DNA of 9,497 nt. Origin: Methanospirillum sp. GTDB lineage: Archaea > Halobacteriota > Methanomicrobia > Methanomicrobiales > Methanospirillaceae. Shown here piece after piece: positions 1-5,969 of the stretch; position 1 is the first letter of the stretch; every line of letters begins with the position of its first letter. The notes beneath the pieces were generated by a model. It ran no database searches, was not told the DNA's origin, and saw nothing but the letters and a program-made list of their open reading frames with translations. The translations under genes and the position numbers were made by a program. The stretch is from NCBI GenBank assembly GCA_028695895.1, contig JAQVIE010000029.1, forward strand, positions 1 to 9,497, read 5' to 3'.

Positions 1-462
1 GTCCCTGAGGATTATCTTTTTCTGATTAGCAAAAAACGGAATTTTGTCATATTCTAAAATTGTATCAAAACCATTACCATATACGAAGTTACCGGTGATA
101 TGATCCCAGTTCTGAATTTTGCATAAAGCAAGATCATCAGGAACCTCTCCCTTCAGGGCCATGGAAATAATCCGTTCTGCATCGTCCAGCTGCACTTTTC
201 GTAAAAGAACCAGTGCTTTTCCAGGTATACTCACTGATACTATTGGTTCCTCTTTGCAAAAGCCGATACAGCCGGTTTTAACAAGAGAAATGTTATGGTT
301 TTCATCCTGGATTATCTTTTTCATCTGGTCATATATTGCCATGCCACCGACTGCAATCCCGCATGATGAAGTACCAATCCCGATTCGGATGATTCCAGGC
401 TGAATTCGCATTAACCCTTCTTTCCTGAATGAATCAAGGTCTTTGGCAGTCTGAATTTTCAT
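1..462 (-). CDS. nuoF: NuoF-like / HydB-HndC-type flavoprotein subunit, N-terminal part (cut by left edge)
   Basis: The 154 codons present read from ATG at 462 to the window edge without a stop. The protein begins with a thioredoxin-like [2Fe-2S] domain: residues 26-40 read RIGIGTSSCGIAVGG, with Cys34, followed by KTGCIGFCKEEP with Cys65 and Cys69. The last residues visible, QKKIILRD, match the start of the NADH/FMN-binding 51-kDa domain of NuoF-like proteins. This N-terminal ferredoxin-like domain is typical of HydB/HndC/HoxF-type diaphorase subunits rather than of the plain complex I NuoF. Known family members bind FMN and NAD(P)(H) and an iron-sulfur cluster, passing electrons between NAD(P)H and ferredoxin or a partner enzyme. 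The ATG overlaps the stop of the preceding nuoE-like gene (ATGA), so translation is probably coupled. The flavin, nucleotide and C-terminal cluster domains lie outside the window, so the electron acceptor cannot be confirmed. Confidence 0.88.
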   Translation of the reverse strand, partial: MKIQTAKDLDSFRKEGLMRIQPGIIRIGIGTSSCGIAVGGMAIYDQMKKIIQDENHNISLVKTGCIGFCKEEPIVSVSIPGKALVLLRKVQLDDAERIISMALKGEVPDDLALCKIQNWDHITGNFVYGNGFDTILEYDKIPFFANQKKIILRD

Positions 463-941
463 CGTTTCCACCCATATATCTCCAAAATTTTCGGGATCCT
501 GTCAGCTGTAACATATCCGTAAAGATCCCCGTCGACATGTAAGACCGGGGCCATGCTGCATGCTCCAAAACATCGTGCAATCTCTACGGTAAACTTATTA
601 TCAGAGGTAGTCTGGAAAAATTTACCGTCCTCTGTTTCTCCACTGATACCAAGGTGTTCCTGTATTGTCTGAAGGATCTTTTCAGCTCCTTTCACATGGC
701 ACGGAGTTCCCATGCAGACAGTAATCAGGTGCTCTCCTACTGGCTTCAGGCTGAAAAATGAGTAGAAAGTGACAATGGAAAAGAGATCAGAGAGTGGTGT
801 ATCCAGTTTTTCTGATACCAGCTTAAGGGTATCCATCGGGATGTGTTTTTCACTTATCTGAATCTCCCGCAAAATTCCCAGGGTTCTGCCTGCCTGGTAT
901 GGATATTTTTCAATAATTTTGTCAAGCGTCTTTTCATCCAT
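459..941 (-). CDS. nuoE: NuoE-like [2Fe-2S] thioredoxin-like subunit
   Basis: This 160-residue protein is a 24-kDa-subunit (NuoE/HndA/HydC) family member. An N-terminal helical region is followed by SDLFSIVTFYSFFSLKP, a family hallmark, and then by the four [2Fe-2S] ligands Cys76 and Cys81 (CMGTPC) and Cys124 and Cys128 (ARCFGACSMAP). The length is usual for the family. The reading frame extends upstream to a TTG at 953, but ATG at 941 is preferred because GGAG lies six bases before it. The gene starts 19 bp after cooS and its TGA overlaps the ATG of the nuoF-like gene. In known complexes NuoE pairs with NuoF to form the NAD(P)H-oxidising or -reducing diaphorase module. Here its partner in front is a CO dehydrogenase, not a hydrogenase or formate dehydrogenase, so a CO-linked role is inferred from position only. 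Confidence 0.93.
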   Translation of the reverse strand: MDEKTLDKIIEKYPYQAGRTLGILREIQISEKHIPMDTLKLVSEKLDTPLSDLFSIVTFYSFFSLKPVGEHLITVCMGTPCHVKGAEKILQTIQEHLGISGETEDGKFFQTTSDNKFTVEIARCFGACSMAPVLHVDGDLYGYVTADRIPKILEIYGWKR

Positions 942-960
942 TCTGTTCTCCAAAAAAAGG

Positions 961-2847
961 TTAGATGTTTAGTGCTTTTCGCTTCCGGTTGATCTCTGCC
1001 TCAAGCAGGTCAGCAGTCTTCAATGGGTCAGGTTCAACTGCAAAAGTTGAATTTGTAATCTCTTTTACTCCGTCGGCCAGGAGATTTAAGACATTAGAAC
1101 TACCAAAGATCTTTGGCGGGATACCAAGGACAGTGTAGACACCGGATGCTACAAAGTAAGTCCCAATAGATATGGCCTTTTGTGAATACCATTCAGGAGC
1201 AGCCCCGCCAATCGGGAGATCGCCTATTCCAACCCCTAATTCTTTTGCAATGTTAGCAGCCAGAACCAGAATTCTTGAGCAGTCAACACAGGAACCCATG
1301 TGCAGAACCGGTGGAATACCAAGCAGCTTGCAGACCGATGCAAGGCCTTCTCCGGCAAGATCAGCAGCTTCAGGAACCAGAAGTCCTGCTTTTCCACAGG
1401 CAATAGCTGAACATCCTGTCTCAACAACCAGGATATTACGTTTTATCAGTTCTTTTGCAAGGGTAATATGTCCGTAATCCTGTTTGATACGAGGATTATT
1501 ACATCCTACAATACCAACACAGCCCATTATCTTTCCGGCAACGATGGCATCAATTAACGGTTTATATGTTCCTCCAAGGGCTTTTTTAATCGTCTCTTCT
1601 GAGAACCCGGCCATAATTTTCATCGGACGGGCAGGAATCCTCACCCGGTCCATGTTCCTGTTCGGATAATTTTCAATGGCCAGTTTAATTATCTCTTTTG
1701 CGGTATCTATGGCATTTTCAGGATTAAATTCCATGTAAATGGAACCTATAATTTTTGCTTTCGTACTGGTAGTGATGACTTTGGTATGATAACAACTTGC
1801 AGTTGCAGGGACTGACGGAAAAATACACTGGTAATCTACGATCATCGCCTCTACTGCTCCGGTTGCAATTGCGAGTTCCTGGTCAAGGAAACTACCTGCA
1901 ATCGGGATACCTGATCTCATTAAGAGTTCATTTCCGGTGCAACACATCCCTACAAGGTTGATTCCCTTTGCACCTTTATCTTCAGCCATCTTTTTCAGTT
2001 CTGGTTCCTCTGCTGTATTTACGATAATTTGTGAGAGGAGAGGATTGTGGCCATGAAGAACAATATTCACTTTGTCATGACTAAGGGTTGCAAGGTTTGT
2101 AACTGATGTAATTGGTTCTGGTGTTCCAAAGAGTATGTCAGAACACTCTGTTGCTGCCATGGAGCCTCCCCATCCGTCAGAAAGCGAGGTTCTCATTGCG
2201 TGAAGGAGCAGGTTAACATAATCTGCATCAACTCCCATGTGAATTCGGTGCATTGCCTCAACAATCTCCCGATCAATGCTCCGTGGCATGATTCCTGCTT
2301 TTTTCCAGGTTTCTTTTGTAGGGGCCGGTGCCCTCTCTGATAGCATAATTCGGTTTTTAATCGTTCCAAACTCTTCAAGTATCCAGATAGCAAGGTCTTT
2401 GGCAATATCGTGAGTTTCTCTACCGTCGGTTAAAATCCCGTATTCTGCAGCTACATGTTTTAGTTTCTCTACATCAGTGATCTGGTACCCTTGTGCATTT
2501 CCTTCAGCGGTCTCAAGAAGAACCTCAACTACTTCTCTTCCATGATCAGAATGTGCAGCAGCTCCCACACAGAGATCATCAAGCAGGTTTCTGGCAACAA
2601 TGGTATCAACATCTGCTCCACAGACTCCAAGAGATGTTTTTCCGCCAAATGGATCTATCCTGCAAGGACCCATGGCACAGTTATTACAGCATACCCCAAG
2701 CTGGCCAAATCCACACTGAGGTTGCTGTAGGGCAAACCTGTCCCAAACGGTTTCTACTCCTTCTTCAAGGGTTTTTCTGATGATCTCCTGGTCTGTCCTG
2801 TCTGATGCTCTTGTCTCAGCTTCTGCCCTGATATCCTGGTTTGTCAT
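961..2847 (-). CDS. cooS: Ni-Fe carbon monoxide dehydrogenase catalytic subunit (CooS type)
   Basis: At 628 residues this is a full-length monofunctional CooS, which oxidises CO with water to CO2, two protons and two electrons in the cytoplasm as a homodimer. Cys45 and Cys53 fit the intersubunit D-cluster. Cys54, Cys57, Cys62 and Cys76 fit the B-cluster with the usual 3/5/14 spacing. C-cluster ligands are all recognisable: His265 or His267 in LHGHNP, Cys303 (GMCCTGNE), Cys341 (DYQCIFP), Cys449 (GIVGCNNP), Cys479 (ETGCSAIACGK) and Cys520 (HMGSCVDCSR). Lys557 (SQKAISIG) matches the catalytic lysine, and His99/His102 (AAHSDHGR) match the proton-transfer histidines. The segment between Cys479 and Cys520 is about nine residues shorter than in the Rhodospirillum and Carboxydothermus enzymes, and Cys523 replaces a residue that I recall as Asn there. 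ATG at 2847 follows a GAGGAAGG ribosome binding site. The gene begins 14 bp after the ferredoxin gene. No acetyl-CoA synthase or nickel-insertion gene is visible. Confidence 0.97.
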   Translation of the reverse strand: MTNQDIRAEAETRASDRTDQEIIRKTLEEGVETVWDRFALQQPQCGFGQLGVCCNNCAMGPCRIDPFGGKTSLGVCGADVDTIVARNLLDDLCVGAAAHSDHGREVVEVLLETAEGNAQGYQITDVEKLKHVAAEYGILTDGRETHDIAKDLAIWILEEFGTIKNRIMLSERAPAPTKETWKKAGIMPRSIDREIVEAMHRIHMGVDADYVNLLLHAMRTSLSDGWGGSMAATECSDILFGTPEPITSVTNLATLSHDKVNIVLHGHNPLLSQIIVNTAEEPELKKMAEDKGAKGINLVGMCCTGNELLMRSGIPIAGSFLDQELAIATGAVEAMIVDYQCIFPSVPATASCYHTKVITTSTKAKIIGSIYMEFNPENAIDTAKEIIKLAIENYPNRNMDRVRIPARPMKIMAGFSEETIKKALGGTYKPLIDAIVAGKIMGCVGIVGCNNPRIKQDYGHITLAKELIKRNILVVETGCSAIACGKAGLLVPEAADLAGEGLASVCKLLGIPPVLHMGSCVDCSRILVLAANIAKELGVGIGDLPIGGAAPEWYSQKAISIGTYFVASGVYTVLGIPPKIFGSSNVLNLLADGVKEITNSTFAVEPDPLKTADLLEAEINRKRKALNI

Positions 2848-2861
2848 ATTTTACCTTCCTC

Positions 2862-3467
2862 TCATGATAGTGATGCAAGTTTTTCCATTACTGCCTGAAA
2901 TGCCTGAATATTTTTCGGTATAACGGGAACTTCTGTATCTGCTCCCCTGGATGTTATCATCCTAATGGTAAAATCTGTCCTGGCAACCCGGATAAGATCG
3001 TTTACCTCCCCGAATTGTAATGCAGAGGTTTTACAAGCTTGCACACATGCCGGAATTCTTCCTTCTCCAAGTCTTACGATACAATTGTCGCATTTAGCAT
3101 TTACTTCACGGTTCAGATTAAGAATGGGAATATCCTGAAACTGAATAATTCCAAAAGGACAGGCCATGGCACATACGGAACATCCGATACATTTCAGATA
3201 GTCAATGAGAACAGAGCCGGTATTCTCGTCCCGGTAAAGAGATCCGGTCGGACATACCTGTATACAGGGAGCAGGATCGCAATGTCTGCACCGGTTTGGG
3301 AATTTCAGGTAGTTGTCTATTACTTCAACAAAGATGCGTGGTTTGGATCTTGTTTTTTCCTGGATTGAAGATAGTAAATCTTTACTCTCCGAGTGTTCAA
3401 TTGCACAGGCCACTTCACAATGTCTGCACCCGACACATCGTTCCTGCCTTACAAAGACGGTTTTCAT
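2862..3467 (-). CDS. cooF: CooF-like poly-[4Fe-4S] ferredoxin, first gene of the CO dehydrogenase operon
   Basis: This 201-residue cytoplasmic protein belongs to the CooF/HycB/DmsB-like ferredoxin family. Sixteen cysteines sit in four motifs: Cys11/14/17/21 (CVGCRHCEVAC), Cys60/63/68/72 (CRHCDPAPCIQVC), Cys93/96/99/103 (CIGCSVCAMAC), and Cys126/129 with Cys141/145 (CDNC and CVQAC). These would hold four [4Fe-4S] clusters. In Rhodospirillum, CooF takes electrons from CooS and delivers them to a hydrogenase. Here it lies directly before cooS, so the same first step is very likely, with the NuoEF-like module as a possible next acceptor. The frame is open upstream to a GTG at 3509, but ATG at 3467 is preferred because GGAG lies eight bases before it and the family begins right at this point. 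There is no Tat signal or membrane segment. Confidence 0.92.
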   Translation of the reverse strand: MKTVFVRQERCVGCRHCEVACAIEHSESKDLLSSIQEKTRSKPRIFVEVIDNYLKFPNRCRHCDPAPCIQVCPTGSLYRDENTGSVLIDYLKCIGCSVCAMACPFGIIQFQDIPILNLNREVNAKCDNCIVRLGEGRIPACVQACKTSALQFGEVNDLIRVARTDFTIRMITSRGADTEVPVIPKNIQAFQAVMEKLASLS

Positions 3468-3570
3468 CCATAATACTCCGGTCGATTTCCTTTTTTCAGA
3501 TTGAGTCACTAATTACCAAATTACAGAGAGAATAATTGTGAATCTGTAGTGAGGATGGATAAAGGTATTG

Positions 3571-3580
3571 TTTATATAAA
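3571..3580 (-). promoter_or_regulatory. TATA box of the cooF-cooS-nuoEF operon
   Basis: TTTATATAAA is a perfect archaeal TATA element and is its own reverse complement. On the minus strand it would place a transcription start about 25 bases further on, near 3550, giving a leader of about 80 bases before the cooF ATG at 3467. The only gene it can serve in this direction is the CO dehydrogenase operon. No separate promoter is evident in the short gaps inside the operon. The assignment is by sequence and position only. Confidence 0.55.
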
Positions 3581-3644
3581 AAAAGATGATTATAGAAAAC
3601 TAAAATTTACAAAGATAATTAAAAACAGAGAATATTAATGCGTT

Positions 3645-3650
3645 AAAAAA
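3645..3650 (-). terminator. Oligo-T terminator candidate after the alkyl sulfatase gene
   Basis: Six T residues on the minus strand begin four bases after the stop codon at 3654-3656. Archaeal RNA polymerase can terminate at such T-runs without a hairpin. The surrounding sequence is very AT-rich, so the run could be chance. Confidence 0.35.
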
Positions 3651-3653
3651 TGA

Positions 3654-5603
3654 TTATGGGAGGACAATATTGAATCCTGTATCAAATACATCCAGCATAT
3701 TGACAAAATTATCAAAAATTTGAGAGTTGCCTGATATTCTTACATCTTCCGGAACTATCGATGGATTATGTGCAAGCTGTTCAAGAGTCTTTCTTGGCAT
3801 TGTGACGGTCACATCAGCTTCGGATGAAATTACATCAGTCCAGTAGACAAGTACATCATTTTTAATCTGTATTAATGCTTTGTCGCCTGAATCTGACAAA
3901 ATAAGGTTCATCTGGTAGTCTTCACCAGTTACTTGCTCCTTATTAACTCTTACAGAGATGTAATCAAGTAACTGACCAATAGTCATGGCTTTCATAATAT
4001 CTTCAGACAGCCCTCTCATCTGCCTTACTGGTTCCTCACTTCTAAGATCCTGGGCTGCTGAAAGGTACGCGTTTCTTGCAGTTCCTGATTCTGACTGGTA
4101 TCCAAGTTGTTCAAGAGCCGCAGCTTCTATCTCCCTCGCAGCCATATTGGTCGGATCAGCAAACACAAGATAATGTGCTATAGAAGCAACCAGTTCATAT
4201 TCCCCGGCATTATAATGATCCTGAAGACGTTTCATGGCAGTATCTGCCCCTCCCATGTATTCGGTCATATGTGCGGCAAATTCCTCTGGTGGAAGGCGTT
4301 TTAGATTAATTGGATTGCCATCATAAAAACCCAGGTATTTCCGGTATGTTGCTTTGACTCCCATGTATATCTGACCATAAAATCCGTAAGTATACCAGTA
4401 TTCCCTAAGAGATTCCGGGGGCTTTATCATATCTGCAATCTCATCCATGGTATATCCTTTGTTCATAAGATTCAGGGTTTGGTCATTGATATATTTGTAT
4501 AAATCTCTCTGATTTTCCAAGAGTTCTATCACCTTGTCATTACCAAACCTGGGCCAGTGATGTGAAAAGAAAACAACCTCTGCTTTATCCCCATAAAGTC
4601 TCCTTGCTTCATCCAGGGCATTGGCCCAGGCAAGAGGATCCCTGACCTGTGCTCCACGAAGTGTCAACAGATTATGAAGGGTTGCTGTGCAGTCTTCAGC
4701 CATAAGAAGAGCTTTTTTCTGAGGGAACCAGATGTCAAGTTCAACTGGTGCTTCAGTATCAGTTGTCAGATGAAATTCCATATCGATTCCGTCGATTGAT
4801 ACTCTCTGTCCAGTATAAGTGATGTCCATTGTAGGTGGAATTAATGAAGCTATTCCCACTGATGGACTTTTTCCAAGGCCTATGTCAATATTTCCCTTTG
4901 CATCCTTTGGAAGACGTAAACCATACTGGTAGACTGCTCTTCGTTGCATTGCATTCCCTGCATAGACATTTTCACTAAGTGCATGTTCCATGAAATGTTC
5001 AGGGGCGATAATCTGAACTTCACCAGATTTAACCTCCTCTTCGGTTATTACTCCTTTTACTCCCTGGTAGTGATCAACGTGCGGGTGAGAATAGATGACT
5101 GTGTTTACAGGAAAATAACCAAGTGATCTGTTTACAAGTTCCATTGCAGCCCTTGCAGATTCTACTGAGGTCATTGGATCGATGACAATCCAGCCGGTGT
5201 CTCCTTTGATAAGACTCATACTTGTAACATCATATCCCCTTACCTGGTAGATTCCATCGGTGACTTCAAATAATCCGTTAATGTTATTTAACTGACTTTG
5301 TCTGAATAATAATGGGTTAACTGTGTCAGGACAGGTCCCATTATTAAGAAATTTATATGCTTCCATGTCCCATGATGAATAACCCGGGTAATCAGAAGGG
5401 ATGACCAGATATTCATCCGTAGCAATAAATCCCCTGTTTGCAAAATCAAAATCTTCTTCATTGTTATCCCAGGCAGGTGTATTATTCATCTCTTCAAGAA
5501 TAGCAATAGTATAATCCGATGCATCATTTCTGTTATCCGCATATACTGTTCCAAAGATTAAAAGGAGACATAAAATCCCCAAAATAATTTTGATTATTTT
5601 CAT
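3654..5603 (-). CDS. Exported SdsA1/BDS1-type alkyl sulfatase (metallo-beta-lactamase fold, SCP2-like C-terminus)
   Basis: This 649-residue protein starts with a clear signal peptide (residues 1-22, hydrophobic core ILGILCLLLIFG, likely cut after VYA). The metallo-beta-lactamase domain covers about 110-350, with the zinc ligands His173, His175, Asp177 and His178 in SHPHVDHYQG, Glu284 (DTEAPVE), Glu303 (MAEDCTATLHN) and His348 (SHHWPRFGN). Each is offset by four from the ligand numbers I recall for Pseudomonas SdsA1. LHNLLTLRGAQVRD is a strong family signature. A helical dimerisation region (about 360-530) and an SCP2-like hydrophobic-pocket domain (about 530-649) complete the usual architecture. 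Known relatives hydrolyse primary alkyl sulfates such as dodecyl sulfate to alcohol and sulfate. Export means it would act outside the membrane. The exact substrate is unknown. It appears to be a single-gene transcript. Confidence 0.93.
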   Translation of the reverse strand: MKIIKIILGILCLLLIFGTVYADNRNDASDYTIAILEEMNNTPAWDNNEEDFDFANRGFIATDEYLVIPSDYPGYSSWDMEAYKFLNNGTCPDTVNPLLFRQSQLNNINGLFEVTDGIYQVRGYDVTSMSLIKGDTGWIVIDPMTSVESARAAMELVNRSLGYFPVNTVIYSHPHVDHYQGVKGVITEEEVKSGEVQIIAPEHFMEHALSENVYAGNAMQRRAVYQYGLRLPKDAKGNIDIGLGKSPSVGIASLIPPTMDITYTGQRVSIDGIDMEFHLTTDTEAPVELDIWFPQKKALLMAEDCTATLHNLLTLRGAQVRDPLAWANALDEARRLYGDKAEVVFFSHHWPRFGNDKVIELLENQRDLYKYINDQTLNLMNKGYTMDEIADMIKPPESLREYWYTYGFYGQIYMGVKATYRKYLGFYDGNPINLKRLPPEEFAAHMTEYMGGADTAMKRLQDHYNAGEYELVASIAHYLVFADPTNMAAREIEAAALEQLGYQSESGTARNAYLSAAQDLRSEEPVRQMRGLSEDIMKAMTIGQLLDYISVRVNKEQVTGEDYQMNLILSDSGDKALIQIKNDVLVYWTDVISSEADVTVTMPRKTLEQLAHNPSIVPEDVRISGNSQIFDNFVNMLDVFDTGFNIVLP

Positions 5604-5692
5604 ATATCAGCTAAAAAAGGATCTTTTTGTTTAAAAAAGTATTGGCTGTGTGACCGTAATCATGTGAGGCCGTCCAATAAAAAAACCGGACA

Positions 5693-5719
5693 ATTTGCCA
5701 TTTAAAATTTATGGCAAAT
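5693..5719. repeat. Inverted repeat ATTTGCCAT-N9-ATGGCAAAT upstream of the alkyl sulfatase gene
   Basis: The two 9-base arms (5693-5701 and 5711-5719) are perfect reverse complements around an AT-only 9-base spacer. The element lies 90-116 bases before the sulfatase ATG. It sits where transcription from the TATA box at 5741-5750 should begin, so it is placed as an operator or as a hairpin at the 5' end of the RNA. A minus-strand run of seven T follows seven bases later, so a terminator for the upstream gene is an alternative. Confidence 0.6.
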
Positions 5720-5740
5720 GTCGAAAAACCTTAACAAAAA

Positions 5741-5750
5741 TATTTATAAA
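5741..5750 (-). promoter_or_regulatory. TATA box candidate for the alkyl sulfatase gene
   Basis: On the minus strand the site reads TTTATAAATA, a good match to an archaeal TATA box. It predicts a start near 5720 and an untranslated leader of about 115 bases. The inverted repeat at 5693-5719 falls directly after it. The AT-richness of this stretch makes other TATA-like placements possible. Confidence 0.45.
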
Positions 5751-5969
5751 AATTTTACACCCAGTTTTATGGACTTTTGTTATTAAGTTTTAATAAGAGT
5801 GTGGGAATCACAAGTTTGTTTCTACGGTTTAAGTACCCAATTACTTTTAACGCGCATATAAAGGCAGGAACATCAGGAAAAACTGGATGATGTTACCGGG
5901 TTTGAACTGCATATGCAATCCAATTTACTGCTACTTGCCGCACTTAATTAAATTTATTGACTATCTCCA

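Larger units (their letters stand above)
5604..5969. other. 366-bp gene-free region between the IPT/TIG gene and the alkyl sulfatase gene
   Basis: No credible coding sequence was found here. The part near the sulfatase gene is very AT-rich and holds a minus-strand TATA box (5741-5750), an inverted repeat (5693-5719) and a minus-strand T7 run (5679-5685). The other half holds a plus-strand TATA-like site, ATATAAAG at 5856-5863, and a 10-bp palindrome, TGCATATGCA at 5908-5917. The plus-strand frame opening at 5887 runs into the antisense of the IPT/TIG gene and is not supported as a gene. Confidence 0.6.

Noticed and set aside
119..403. 94-codon plus-strand open frame at the left end
   Set aside because: It is antisense to the nuoF-like gene, whose protein shows clear iron-sulfur motifs, and its own translation has no recognisable features.
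942..953. TTG start giving the nuoE-like protein four more residues
   Set aside because: ATG at 941 has a well-placed GGAG, and the TTG overlaps that site itself.
1172..1669. Plus-strand open frames inside the cooS region
   Set aside because: They are antisense to a well-conserved part of CooS carrying cluster ligands and encode low-complexity, unrecognisable peptides.
2193..2405. 70-codon minus-strand frame overlapping cooS in another frame
   Set aside because: It lies wholly inside cooS, has no family resemblance and no ribosome binding site of note.
3468..3509. GTG start giving the CooF-like protein 14 more residues
   Set aside because: The added residues are not family-like, and ATG at 3467 has GGAG at a normal distance.
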